From contig OY725489.1 of assembly GCA_963281255.1 (NCBI GenBank), forward strand, positions 1,736,001 to 1,800,000: a stretch of 64,000 bases of DNA, given 5' to 3'. This document shows positions 20,440 to 30,548 of this stretch, in pieces. The notes under the pieces are model-generated. The model worked only from the letters and a program-made list of their open reading frames with translations, was not told the origin of the DNA and made no database searches. Origin of the DNA: Aphrocallistes beatrix. Taxonomy: Eukaryota > Porifera > Hexactinellida > Sceptrulophora > Aphrocallistidae. Made by a program: the position numbers and the translations under genes. Numbering within the stretch: the first letter of the stretch is position 1; each line of letters opens with the position of its first letter.

Positions 20440-20765
20440 CACCGGGTTCGACGACAAGAATAGGAATGTGGAGTAACCAGCTGAGGTGTTGGGTTGGTAG
20501 GAATGGGAAGAAAGCCGGAATGGTGGTTGGAAGAGAAGAAGGATGCATGACTGATGGATGGGAAGGTTGCCAGCCTATTTATACTAGATGAAGAAGTGGG
20601 AGTAGTGGGAGAGATGACCTATTTATAGAAGAGAGTAGGGATGGTTGAATGGGCCTATCTGTAGTGGAGCAAGATGAAAGAAGAAGAGGAGTAACCAGCT
20701 GAGAGGGTGGGTCAAGGAGGAGCAAGCCGGAATGATGGTTGTAGGAGGAGAAGGAAATTTTCATC
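20440..20765. repeat. direct repeat of ~75 bp, two diverged copies
   Basis: About 20466-20540 and 20690-20760 share AGTAACCAGCTGAG, then GCCGGAATGRTGGTTG and GAGAAGGA. Intervening copies of CCTATTTATA also recur. Purine-rich; no coding evidence. Confidence 0.45.
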
Positions 20766-20769
20766 TGAA

Positions 20770-21250
20770 TGTACACACATTCCTGCGTTGCTATGGAATG
20801 TAATCTGACTAACTTGGGCTATATCTCAATAATTGTAAGTACTAGACACTAATAAATGATGTCATAGTCATAAGGTAGGTAATAGGAGACTTCCTATTCA
20901 CTAATATTTTAGTTTTACATTTATGGACCAATATGCCATTTCGTATTTGCAAAATATATTGGTCCATAACTGTAAAACTATCATATTAAAAAGCCGAAGG
21001 GGGAGGGAAATATATTTAATGATGATAGTATCAACATATTATCGGAAAATAATCGTATATCAGGATATTGTATGGCCCATGGGCATGAGTTTCTACATTT
21101 TTCTGAAAAAGGGGAGGGGATCAAGAGCGATGGTAATAAGGGGGCTGGGAGGGGCCTGTCCCCCCAGAAAATATTTGAACATTAAACGCTCAAACATTGA
21201 TCTACAGATATCTTTGGCATCCATAAAGAAAATATATATTAATTTATCTC
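20770..21250. repeat. decayed foldback/repeat fragments
   Basis: ACATTCCTGCGTTGCTATGG (20782 onward) matches the arms of the 15798-16865 palindrome. ATTGGTCCATAA near 20960 is inverse to TTATGGACCAAT near 20920. 21095-21240 resembles the repeat at 57060 and 44740 (GGTCTGGGAGGGGC-type; CGCTCAAACATTGATCTACAG). No gene seen. Confidence 0.4.
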
Positions 21251-21309
21251 ACTGGTCTGGCACTAGGGTGCTTCGATCAATGATCGTAAGATTCGGATCG
21301 TGAACCTCT

Positions 21310-22230
21310 ATTGAGGATCGGATCAGATTTAATCAGTGCCTGAATCAACGGGGATAGACTCGTTCTAATACGTTTAATTTACTCCAATCATAACTTAACT
21401 TAAGTACACTTATTGCACAGAAAGTCAATTATTGGCACAGCCAAGCATTTTGGCAGTGAATCAAATTCTCAGAATAAAATAGCAACTCTATGGTTGGGTC
21501 ATCTCAGTATTGCTGAAAGGGCTAGCTAGTATCGTTACTTTAAAACCAGAATTATCCTTGCAGTCAATAATATTTGTAGTAAAGATCCCGCATTAATATC
21601 TGGCTTTCCCACTTAACCGGAAGTGAGTTAGCAACATTCCTAGCCTAATTGGGAGCATAACATCATATTATCAATAATCTGGTGTCACTGAGCGCAATAT
21701 TAGGAAGTCAGAGTGAGTACATGTTTGCTTGAACTAAACAGAATACGGACGACATTTCAAAGATTCACTATTATCATCATTAGACTAGTACGCCATGTGG
21801 CGGAGTAGACAATGAAATACGATCGCTTGAATTGTAGAAATGAATAAACAAAATTTAGATTATAATAAACTATGAATATACAATTGTGAGTTCAGGAATC
21901 AACGTATTTATGAACTCACCTGTCTCTGTTAAGATTTGTGATCTCTATTGTGATGGTCTTCCTTGCAGAACATAAATTAAATATCGTTAGTGACATTTCG
22001 ATATTAGATGTGTTTTAGTGAAGTCCTTTAATGTCGTTGGATAAAAAATACAAATTACTGGATAAATGTGAGAATTGTTTGAACCATCGCAGCCTCTTCT
22101 CTTCCACCTCGGACGTCCAGCTTTTGAGGATTCGGTCTTAGTTAGAAATCCCAAAAATCAAGGCAATCTCTAAGTTGGCCAGTATGAACTAGGAATCACA
22201 ACGAAATATCATTCGTGGGAATTATTTTTA
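21310..22230. other. intergenic, nothing recognised
   Basis: AT-rich DNA without a supported open frame, RNA gene or clear element ends. Confidence 0.4.
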
Positions 22231-22236
22231 GAAATA

Positions 22237-22424
22237 CAGTCGACTCAGCTTAATAGGGTCACATCGGTCAGAGGACATTTTGCCCCGATTAAGCGGTTGA
22301 CCCAATTAACCGAAAATTTATTTGTATTAGCTTATATGTGTGAGAGCTATTCCGGTCCTTACAAAAGTGGTCCGATTAAGCGGTTGACCCGATTAAACAG
22401 TGACCTATTAAGCGGAGTCGACTT
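22237..22424. mobile_element. pogo/Tigger-type MITE 'CAGTCGACTCCGCTTAAT', copy 2
   Basis: CAGTCGACTCAGCTTAATAG at the left beside TA and CTATTAAGCGGAGTCGACTT at the right. Same internal GATTAAGCGGTTGACCC motifs as copies 1 and 3. Confidence 0.75.
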
Positions 22425-22540
22425 TACTTGAAACTCAAGGTTCTTATAAAAATCACGCGCTATTTAGGCAATGTAAATAAATTGTTTTGTTTATCATACA
22501 TATTTTTCTACGTGGACTGGAGGCGGCTTTTTAATAATAA

Positions 22541-23233
22541 CAAGCGCGCTTCGCTTGCTTGCGCTGCGCGGCTGGCGGACACTTTGTGTCCACCAGAGGC
22601 TCCCTTCGGTCGCCTGGGGTCACATTGGTTAATTATAAGAGAGATAACATCTCTAAATACGTATGTCCTACTGTTATAATCTATGTCGCACGAAAAATCA
22701 CCAAATTTATCAATTTTAAAATTTTGATGAGTAATGATGACGTCATAACAAAGTGATGAGTCATCATTTTTTGATGATAGTTGCATCATATGTGAGGTAT
22801 GTTAGTGTACAGATTCTATTAAAATTTCAGCCTTCTATCTCCTATAATGGCTGAGTTATGCTCGAATAACTGTATTGCTTAACTTTTAAAAATGTGACAA
22901 TGACGTCATAATTCCATGATGAGTCGACATTTTGCTCTGAGCTCAGAACTTGCTGGAGCCATAGTCAAAAGACTCCCACATGCCAAAAATTAGCTTTCTG
23001 TGCCCGGCAGTTTCTTCAATCAATTCGTTACAGATATACATATACTGTATATACAAGCTCGCTTCGCTTGCTTGCGCTGCGGGGCTGGCGGACACTTAGT
23101 GTCCGCCGGAGGCTCCCTTCGGTCGCCTGGAGGTGACATTGGTTAATTAAAAGGGAGATATCATCTCTAAATATGTGCCAAAAATCAGCTTTCTGTGCCG
23201 GGCAGTTTCTTCAATCAATTCGTTACAGATATA

Positions 23234-23271
<38 letters not shown>

Positions 23272-23348
23272 AAACAATAATCGAGTTTTAATAGTAAGGA
23301 TATAAATAAATAAATAAATATACATTAATCGAGTTTTAATAGTAAGGA
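22541..23348 (-). mobile_element. Helitron-like family A containing a nested deletion derivative
   Basis: The 3' hairpin end is at 22541 and a 5' end (minus-strand TCCTTACTATTAAAACTCGA) at 23348. Between 23054 and 23300 lies a second, 247-bp copy with its own 3' hairpin and 5' end. It is inserted in the host copy's (TA)n tract, so the outer copy is 22541-23053 plus 23301-23348. Non-coding. Confidence 0.75.
23054..23300 (-). mobile_element. 247-bp Helitron-like deletion derivative (termini only)
   Basis: Keeps the ~110-bp 3' end and ~130-bp 5' end of family A and joins them at AAATATGTGCCAAAAATCAG. The ~350-bp interior with the TGACGTCA motifs is missing. It shows that both termini without the middle were enough to be inserted. 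Confidence 0.65.
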
Positions 23349-23549
23349 TATATATAGATATATAGATAAAAATTGGGAACGGGGATGATAAACAAATTAT
23401 TTGCATGGCAATACATGGCATTATAGAAATGTCCTCAACGGATGAACAATACCTACGCATATGTTATTGAAATAGTGACTTGTTCATGGGTGAATAATAT
23501 GTAGATAACTATTAGACCAATCATGTAAAATATAAAATGATTTTTATAA

Positions 23550-24785
23550 TTATCCGTTCTTTACTATACGAATTGAAACCTCCACATCCAGACAGTCTGA
23601 TCTGACAAGATCTTTCAAGTCAGTAGAGAGAGGAATAGAAGCGATTGGTATTGCATTAGCGAACATAATCCCACAATCACTTTTCTGAATGACTATCATC
23701 GGACTTGTTATTATCAGAGAACGCTTGGTGTCTTTGTAACAAATTACTTTCGTCGTAAAAATAGCCTTCAGAGGCCACTCTAAGAATTGGTGATTCTTTC
23801 CTTGTAAAGGATAAAAACAAACTTTGAAGTTTTGAGCATCCGACTTACAACACAATTGATACAAGTAACCCCCAAACGTGAATCTACCAGAATAAGCAGT
23901 CCCCTTATTCGGCTTGAAACAAGTCTTGATATTTTTGATGCACCAGTGTATGATTCCGACTCTTACTGCAAATGCTTCTTTCAAAGATCCTATTTCCGTA
24001 TCTTTAGTTTCCAATTGAGATCTAAGCATCTGATTCTCTTTTTTAAGTAAATTGTTCTCCTCAGCAAATGCATCAAGTTTGAGTTCCAAGTGGGCAATCT
24101 TACTCTCTTTTAAATGTTGCTCCAACTCTCTTCGCTTTAACTCTGCCACTTGACACCTGTATTTCTCATACGGACAAATAACTATCTCTTCAGGACACTC
24201 ATTCTCTTTGTGGTATAACGTACTCTCACGGCGAATACTTGTCCCACATCCCAATTCACATAACACTGCTACCTTCCCACAAAAGTTGACATGTTCCGCC
24301 ATCTCACACGCCCTATGCCATACAGAACAATGCAAGCATGCTTCGCGCTGAGAACATTTTTGGGAGTGGTTTTTCATCTCGTGTCGTGTTGACACAACAC
24401 CACATAACTCACACGAAGCATACACGTGACCACATGTAGTCAGGTGGCTTTCCACCGTCTCTAGCGTACCCAGCCAATCACAGCCTCGCTTCAATAAGGG
24501 ACAGCTGCACTTCAATGACAAGATCGTACTGCGAACAGGCGCGTTGAAATGTGATTGTTCTCCTTGTCGGAGACAGTAAACACACGATTGTTCTCCTTTA
24601 TTGGAAATGGAACCATCCTTCATTATGCCTTCACACCTCGGACATCTGTAAGTGTTCACTTCCCTTTCGGAAAGGTTCTCAGTTAGGATTTCACACTTAT
24701 ACCCTCCCAATAAACTCCCTTCTAACTTAATACGACACAACTCCGTGCCTATCTCAGCCATTAAAGGTACAACTTTTGATGCCAT
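23550..24785 (-). CDS. TRAF-like protein (degenerate RING, TRAF zinc fingers, coiled coil, MATH-like C-terminus)
   Basis: Intronless gene of 411 codons starting MASKVVPLMAEIG. Residues 46-71 hold a reduced RING-like Cys cluster (YRCPRC, CVYC). About 90-225 carry repeated Cys/His TRAF-type fingers (CDWLGTLETVESHLTTC, CSQREACLHC, CELGCG, CPEE). About 228-272 is a Leu/Glu/Lys-rich coiled coil (LELKLDAFAEENNLLKKENQ). The last ~130 residues resemble a MATH/TRAF-C fold. In animals TRAFs are cytoplasmic adaptors that bind receptor tails and act in ubiquitin-linked NF-kB/JNK signalling. The weak RING makes E3 activity doubtful. Length is close to other TRAFs. A specific orthologue cannot be assigned. 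Confidence 0.85.
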   Translation of the reverse strand: MASKVVPLMAEIGTELCRIKLEGSLLGGYKCEILTENLSEREVNTYRCPRCEGIMKDGSISNKGEQSCVYCLRQGEQSHFNAPVRSTILSLKCSCPLLKRGCDWLGTLETVESHLTTCGHVYASCELCGVVSTRHEMKNHSQKCSQREACLHCSVWHRACEMAEHVNFCGKVAVLCELGCGTSIRRESTLYHKENECPEEIVICPYEKYRCQVAELKRRELEQHLKESKIAHLELKLDAFAEENNLLKKENQMLRSQLETKDTEIGSLKEAFAVRVGIIHWCIKNIKTCFKPNKGTAYSGRFTFGGYLYQLCCKSDAQNFKVCFYPLQGKNHQFLEWPLKAIFTTKVICYKDTKRSLIITSPMIVIQKSDCGIMFANAIPIASIPLSTDLKDLVRSDCLDVEVSIRIVKNG

Positions 24786-25194
24786 TGTAACTTCTCAAAA
24801 CTCAACTCTGAAACAAATACAGTAGATATTGTGATATTGGATATAGTCATATATTGGATATAGTAGTGATTGATATAATGGATATAGTGATAATTTGATC
24901 TCCAAAATGTTTGTGTGAGTTCCTTGAATTTGATTCGTAACTGTCACTTATCCGCATGCGAATAGTAATTTTCAATATATGGAATATAGGTCTCTAGGAA
25001 ACTAGCTAAAGTTACTTCTCTTGGTATTTATACAAAGTGACCTAAGCTAAAGTACTACATATAGGTAGGGGAGACCGCCCTGTGGGGGTGTACTAGTGAT
25101 CTTAATATAACAGGGGCACACTCGAATTCTCTTGGGGCCTGTGCCCCACCTAACCTCACCCTGGCGCTGCCACTGCTTATGTCATATTAGACTT

Positions 25195-25262
25195 GACAAG
25201 CGCGATTCGCGCAATTGCGTAGCGCGGCGAGCGAACACTTCTTGTATGCAGAGTCGCCCTGG
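25195..25262 (-). mobile_element. diverged Helitron-like 3' end
   Basis: CAAGCGCGATTCGCGCAATTG followed by GTAGCGCGGCGAGCGAACAC resembles the 3' hairpin block of families A and B, but it is diverged and has no associated 5' end. Confidence 0.4.
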
Positions 25263-25346
25263 AAATGTAATCAAATTCAGAATCTCCTACAGGTGCTAAA
25301 TATTAAAGCCCTCGGTTGCCTTGGGGTATTTTCTATTTGTAGTAAA

Positions 25347-25890
25347 CAAGCGCGCTTCGCTTGCTTGCGCTGCGCGGCTGGCGGACACAAAGTGTCCGCC
25401 GGAGGCTCCCTTCGGTCGCCTGGGGTCACATTGGTTAATTATAAGGGAGATAACATCTCTAAATAAGTCCATCTTAGTGTTAAAATCGATTCCACTCGAA
25501 AAATCACCAAATTTGTCAATTTTAAAATTTTTTGATGCGTAATGATGACGTCATAACAAAGTGATGAGTCATCATTTTTTATGAAAGTCGCATCATATGT
25601 GAGGTATGTTAGTATACAGATTCTATTAAAATTTCAGCCTTCTATCTCCTATAATGGCTGAGTTATGCCCGAATAACTGTGTTGCTTACTTTTAAAAATG
25701 TGACAATGACGTCATAATTCCATGATGAGTCGACATTTTGGTCTGAACTCAGAACTTACTGGAGCCATAGCCAAAAGACTCCCACATGCCAAAAATTAGC
25801 TTTCTGTGCCCGCCAGTTTCTTCAATCAATTCGTTACAGATATATATATATATAAATAAATATACATTAATCGAGTTTTAATAGTAAGGA
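25347..25890 (-). mobile_element. Helitron-like family A, complete non-autonomous copy
   Basis: Minus strand runs from TCCTTACTATTAAAACTCGA at 25890 to the GC hairpin and CGCGCTTG at 25347, between A and T. A short (TA)n tract and all family A interior motifs, including both TGACGTCA octamers, are present. This is the cleanest uninterrupted copy (544 bp). Confidence 0.85.
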
Positions 25891-25974
25891 TACCCCAAAT
25901 TTTATGGCTTCCCCGTCCAAAATGGCTTAAACCGGAAATGAAGCGACACATTCCAGGGGCAACGAAGGGTTTTA

Positions 25975-26875
25975 ATACTTACACTAATCCATTTCAAATT
26001 TGTTTACGTTATGAATTTATTGAAACAAATATGATCAATATAGAATCGAAAATACGATATTTAAAATCTACACCCCAAATCCATGCCAACAGTTGAAAGC
26101 TAGTCTAGCATATTTTTAAAAATTCGTCAAATGGTGTGAAAATATGTATAATAAAATTAAGATATTTATTTAACCCGAGGATTACTTGGGGTCAAAGGTA
26201 TAAATAGAAATGACCCAGCTTTCACTTTCATTTTCAGTTTACTTTCAATTAACTTTCACTTTCAATTCAACATTCCTGGACGTGCTCGGGTTAAGTTATG
26301 GCTTTGAAGTATTCATAACATGACAGTTTATTGTGGTACCGTACAATGATTTCTCTTGTGAGAGTGAAGCCTATCATTTCAACACTTGATTCTTTCCAAT
26401 ACAAATAATACTAAAATGGGTCTATTCATGAAGAGGGTTACTTCTAAACGGTATGATGGGATACAGCTAATCGGATTCCAGATTCGAATTATACGCATTC
26501 AAATTAGTCACAGGTTAATTTTTCTAATTAATCATTCATTCCTAACTTTAGTAATTATCAATCAGTGCCACCTTATGCCACATACACCCATTTTGACCAC
26601 TATACATGATGGCAATGAATAACCTATGGTGGCACAGGCTGATAAGATTGTTCATTGAGTTGAGTAATTCATTAGATATGTTCAACTATGACTAATTCGA
26701 ATGTGTAGATTTCGAATCTAAACGTAAACGAAACGGTTTGCCATATATAATGATAGGAAAGGTGTGAAAAGGATTTTGTTTTGTTTTGTTTTTTGCTGAG
26801 ATGTGAAATTTTGTTTAGAGATTCGAACTTATCAATCAATTCAGACAAACTCCTCGCATTATTATAGTATACAGT
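25975..26875 (-). mobile_element. decayed Helitron-like family B with nested MITEs
   Basis: 26030-26150 matches the family B body (TCGAAAATACGATATTTAAA, CATGCCAACAGTTGAAAG). 26790-26875 matches its 5' side (CAATCAATTCAGACAAACTC; ending TATAAGA). Between them lie a short palindromic MITE (26170-26297) and a diverged copy of the 3559-4475 MITE (26386-26760). The 3' terminus is not found. Confidence 0.45.
26170..26297. mobile_element. short MITE with TTAACCCGAG ends
   Basis: TTTAACCCGAGG at the left and CTCGGGTTAAG at the right. The middle is a CTTTCAATT-type simple repeat. Confidence 0.5.
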
Positions 26876-26946
26876 ATAAGATGTATGAGATAGTTCATAG
26901 AAAAATCATTCTCAAAAGAAAAGTACGTATTTGTAAATATCATACA

Positions 26947-27162
26947 TATACATGCCAACCTGAGCCATGATAAAAGCGGGACTCAGCGTTGAATTTGGCG
27001 GGACATGGTGAGACGCAATAGAAATGTACTATACATATAATTTAAAAAGCGGGACATAATGGGGAAATTTCATGTAAAAGCGGGACACTCGTAAAAATAG
27101 CTCAATAGAAGAGTGAAAAAAGCGGGACGTCCCGCCAAAAACGGGACAGTTGGCAAGTATGC
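26947..27162. mobile_element. GCGGGAC-rich MITE, intact copy
   Basis: Starts ATACATGCCAACCTGAGCC and ends GTTGGCAAGTATGC (inverse-related). The interior repeats AAAGCGGGACATAATGG and ends AAGCGGGACGTCCCGCC. A second copy follows immediately (27163-29220) and a third is at 39041-39215. Confidence 0.65.
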
Positions 27163-27296
27163 ATACATGTCAACCTGAGCCATGATAAAAGCGGGACGCA
27201 GCGTTGAATTTGGCGGGACATGCAAGCCTCTCAACTCTCACGATCTCGTCGTGTGTTACACGATGTGAGGTAAAATGTCACGATCTCACGACAGAC

Positions 27297-28876
27297 CTGT
27301 TTTGATAGAAATGGTCCCCCCTGCAGAAATGGTCCGGGGGGACCATTTCTGACAAATATCCATGGTTCATGACAGAAATTGTCCCCTCTGCAGATTTGGT
27401 CCCCCCTCTTTTGCTACTTGTATATTGTCGAGTCATCCCTGCTAGCATGATAGTCTTTATTTGACTATTACGCTATTATCCGTATTTGCGACTTCTCTTC
27501 CTGAACCATCGCATCAGGAAATGATTAACAAACTCACTTCATGAAGAGTCAAATTATGCACTCAATCCGAACGAATGTCCCGCTCTCTGATCTCCATCGT
27601 GAGCTCAACTTGCGACGAGATATGAAATTCATTGACTTATTCAATTGGACAGTCAGTTAGAAACCGCCTACGAAATATCTAATTTGTTGGCTCAGTGGTA
27701 TTTAGATAGTTTTGGAGTAAAAATACCTGAACGCCAATACACAGATGAAGATTTCTAGTTTTCTTCTCATTGGGCAAGGGAGTGCATGGATTATTCTACC
27801 AAGATTATTTTCCCTGTGGTTCAACAGTTGCTATTTACCTCACACACTTTGCCCAAAAGTGATTGTATTATGCTACCTACGCCTGCTTCAACTGACCTAG
27901 AAGATCTATGTGTAATTTGGGGTGGTCAATTCGAAGGAATTGAATTAGCCAACACTTGTCCTGTTGATAATTTCATAACTCTTCTAAGTTTACATTCTTA
28001 TCAAATATCTGAAGCTCTTCGCTTATCTGATGTTTCTCCAACAACCAGTTTGGGGGCCGTGGTTCAACTGTTGACTAAACTCTCCCTCAGCTCCGATTGC
28101 AACAAAGTCATTTTCCAGTGCTGGAGTTGTTGCTGTCAATCGGAGAAGAAACTTAACTTGACATTTGTGTTAAGATTTGAAGGAAATTGTCAAAATACTA
28201 TTGATAACCAAATACAATCAAGCTTTAAATGCTTGAAATATCGCGATTCAAATGCCAATTTAGAATCCATGACCTATGAATATGTTCAAGTTTCCCCTCT
28301 TATCATTCTTGAGGTTGGTCATCTTACTGATGCTTCTCTGATTCGTGAAATCAACATTGAAAATCAGATCTACGTTCCTCACGATAAAGATATCTTACAT
28401 TACTCACTACTGGGGTACACTATACATCATGGCTTACATTTCTCACTAAGAACCAAACTGCAAGATGATTGGTATGCATACGATGGTGTAGAACGCCCGA
28501 AACTCCAGAGAGTAGAGTCACATCCTACTGGGCCTTCGTTTGGACGGATGAATTGCATTGTCTATGTGTTATCTTCTCGTTCTTCTCAAAATTCTTAGTC
28601 GCTCATTATTTTATTCTCATGTGTGTAGTTCTGTCTAAAGACGAACATTATTTTCCCAAAATTCACTTAATTAATAGCAAGTTAAAACGATAGAGTAATT
28701 GCGTAACAGCCAAGTAAAGAGTATCATGCTAGCAGGGATGACTCGACAATATACAAGTAGCAAAAGAGGGGGGACCAAATCTGCAGAGGGGACAATTTCT
28801 GTCATGAACCATGGATATTTATTAGAAATGGTCCCCCGGACCATTTCTGCAGGGGGGACCATTTCTGTCAAAACAG
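27297..28876 (+). mobile_element. transposon-like unit with ~160-bp inverted repeats encoding a cysteine-protease-like protein
   Basis: CTGTTTTGATAGAAATGGTC opens the left end, and its inverse closes the right end at 28876. The arms match over ~160 bp (GACCATTTCTG, CCATGGTTCATGACAGAAAT, CAAGTAGCAAAAGAGG, TCATGCTAGCAGGGATGACT). No transposase is visible. The only open frame is the protease-like one at 27786-28598, with decayed coding sequence just upstream. It is probably a non-autonomous derivative of a larger element. Confidence 0.7.
27786..28598 (+). pseudogene. USP/ULP-type cysteine-protease-like protein, C-terminal part of a decayed longer gene
   Basis: The open stretch has 270 codons. 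ANTCPVDNFITLLSL places a Cys at the start of a helix, as in papain-fold USPL1/ULP-type proteases. LLGYTIHHGLHFSLRTKLQD followed by WYAYDG gives the expected His and the downstream DDWYxYD strand. CWSCCCQ may be part of a metal site. Upstream, in frame, QLETAYEISNLLAQWYLDSF is separated by one stop (TAG at about 27759), and MKSQIMHSIRTN lies in another frame. The ATG is therefore internal and the gene is probably broken. Such domains cleave ubiquitin or SUMO and occur in several large eukaryotic transposons. Activity and substrate cannot be judged. Confidence 0.55.
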
Positions 28877-29364
28877 TTCTATCAAATCTCACGATTTGCG
28901 AACTCTCAGGTTGAGAGCCCTGTAATGCGATTGTGTCTTACAAAGAATTTCTCACGACAGAATCGTGAGATTATTTTAGTGTCTCACGACGGGATCGTGA
29001 GATTTATTCTTGTCTCACGACGGGATCGTGAGATTTATTCTTGTCTCACGACGGGATCGTGAGATTTATGAAATCCCACGATTTCGAGCCCTCGCAGGTT
29101 GAGAGCCCTGGACATGGCGCGACGCAATAGAAATGTACTATAAATGTCTATACCATAGAATACAAAAAGTGGGACATAATGTGGAAATTTCATGTAAAAG
29201 CGGGACTGTTAGCAAGTATGAAATATCATCGGTGGACAATGACTTTTGCTAACTCATTTCTGGTTAATTCATCTTGGGTGGGGAAGCCATAAAAATACGG
29301 GGCCAATACTATAAATATAATAGACCACAAGGCATTGGCGGGTTTTAATTAACCGAGTTATTTT

Positions 29365-29685
29365 AAAATATTTTCTCAATTTTATACCATTTTATCCTTA
29401 GTATAATTCCTAATACGTGCTAGGAAACCTTAGGGAAGTGGATTTATTACTCTACCACATCTGCAGATTGAAAATTAACTATTACAGTGAATGCTATTGT
29501 GTCTAGTTTATGCCTTGCGCAGTGGCAGTATCATAGCTTATGAGGTACAACCGAGGCGTGATTATTGCTGATTGAAAACTTTACCCAATGCCCCGTACCT
29601 TTTTGCCTGAAATATGGCGAACTGGTACTATTTTTGTCGGCCTTAACGGGCCTTCATAACGAATAAAAGAGATGAAATTATATTT
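29365..29685 (+). repeat. segmental duplicate carrying U4 gene and promoter (copy 1)
   Basis: This ~320-bp block recurs inverted at about 41147-41465. It includes ~60 bp of almost identical upstream DNA (ACCACATCTGCAGATTG ... TATTGTGTCTAGTTTA) and ~30 bp of downstream DNA (ACGAATAAAAGAGATGAAAT), with more divergence further upstream. Confidence 0.8.
29511..29654 (+). ncRNA. U4: U4 spliceosomal snRNA, copy 1
   Basis: The 5' part TTGCGCAGTGGCAGTATC and GAGGCGTGATTATTGCT give stem II and the 5' stem-loop/U6-pairing region. GAAAACTTTACCCAATG follows. The GTACC...GGTAC central 3' stem-loop precedes the Sm site CTATTTTTG, and GGCC-TTAACG-GGCC closes the 3' end. The length (~144 nt) is usual for U4. 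It acts with U6/U5 in the tri-snRNP. The upstream sequence shared with copy 2 likely includes the snRNA proximal promoter element. Confidence 0.93.
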
Positions 29686-29938
29686 GTAGGTCAGATTACC
29701 TCCAGTACTCTACCAAGGTAGATGCAGCCTGTGGCATGAATAACCATGAGCATGTACTACAATATATGCTCCGTCGTAACTACGATGCTGCGAAATATAC
29801 CATTCTAAGATCATATTTTTTATAGAGGTACACTCCATGGTGTGTAAATTCTACGAATCCAGGGGGCTCGAGCCCCCCCCCCCCAGGTTCGGCGCCTATG
29901 CACACGACGAGATGAGAGTCGAGAGACCTGTTGTTGAT

Positions 29939-29984
29939 GTGCACCCATGGCCTACTTAATAATACTAAGTAGGCCATGGTGCAC
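29939..29984. repeat. 20-bp stem hairpin
   Basis: GTGCACCCATGGCCTACTTA pairs with TAAGTAGGCCATGGTGCAC around a 7-base loop, with one bulge. It could be a transposon end-pair or a structured RNA. No wider repeat match was noticed in this window. Confidence 0.6.
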
Positions 29985-30036
29985 CTGATATGATTTGCCA
30001 AATTTAATCATTCTGGTTCTTATATGATTTATTAAC

Positions 30037-30165
30037 AACACCGCACTTCGCTTGCTTGCGCTGCGCGGCTGGCGGACACTTTGTGGGCGCCTGGGGTCAC
30101 AATGATTAATTATAAAGGAGAAAACATCTCTAAATATGTCTGTCCTACTGTTATAATTGCCTCAC
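30037..30165 (-). mobile_element. Helitron-like family A 3' fragment
   Basis: CGCACTTCGCTTGCTTGCGC and GGTCACAATGATTAATTATA match the 3' ~130 bp of family A. The rest is missing, and part of the GC block is deleted (CTTTGTGGGCGCC). Confidence 0.65.
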
Positions 30166-30548
30166 TCTCCACACATATCTGATTTTACAAAGGCTTATTA
30201 TTCATTTTCTATTCTCAACGCTCGCTAACAGCAAGTGGCTTGTCACCATCAACATAGTTCAGAATATAACTGGACCCCTGACATGAATACCCGGAGTCAG
30301 TCCAGTTAGCTGGCCCGTAGTAGATCATATTACGAATACACAAATCCCAAACTTGGGCCTTTCTGAATAAAATTATGTAATATTCCAAGGTTATATATTA
30401 TCTGTCTTAATGAATCTACCTTTAATATTCTGAATACAATGGTATCGAGTTTATAGTCCTATGCATTGTCATTACATACGATTTTTAAAAATTAATCATT
30501 AAAGATAATTATCTCTATTGTTCCGTACCTGCTGTAGTATAGGCATTC

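Larger units (their letters stand above)
27233..29110. mobile_element. TCACGATCTCGTCGTG-type element, itself split by a protease-bearing element
   Basis: Ends CAAGCCTCTCAACTCTCACG and the inverse of CAGGGCTCTCAACC, flanked by a 6-bp duplication GACATG. Near its right end a ~36-bp TCTCACGACGGGATCGTGAG unit is tandemly repeated (28970-29080). An uninterrupted relative lies at 49067-49294. Confidence 0.7.
27163..29220. mobile_element. second GCGGGAC-rich MITE, split by two nested insertions
   Basis: Left part 27163-27232 and right part 29111-29220 join to match the neighbouring intact copy (GGCGGGACATGG). The insertion point carries a duplicated GACATG on both sides of the 27233-29110 element. 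Confidence 0.7.

Noticed and set aside
23236-23460. Frame with repeated ILTIKTRL segments
   Set aside because: Produced by two Helitron-like 5' ends and AT repeats.
28671-28914. Open frames in 28671-28914 on both strands
   Set aside because: They fall in the terminal inverted repeat of the protease-bearing unit; the same sequence occurs inverted at its left end.
29872-29885. C-run and GGGGGCTCGAGCCCCC palindrome as a regulatory site
   Set aside because: Looks like a repeat edge (similar C-runs at 53021 and 57746); no regulatory context.
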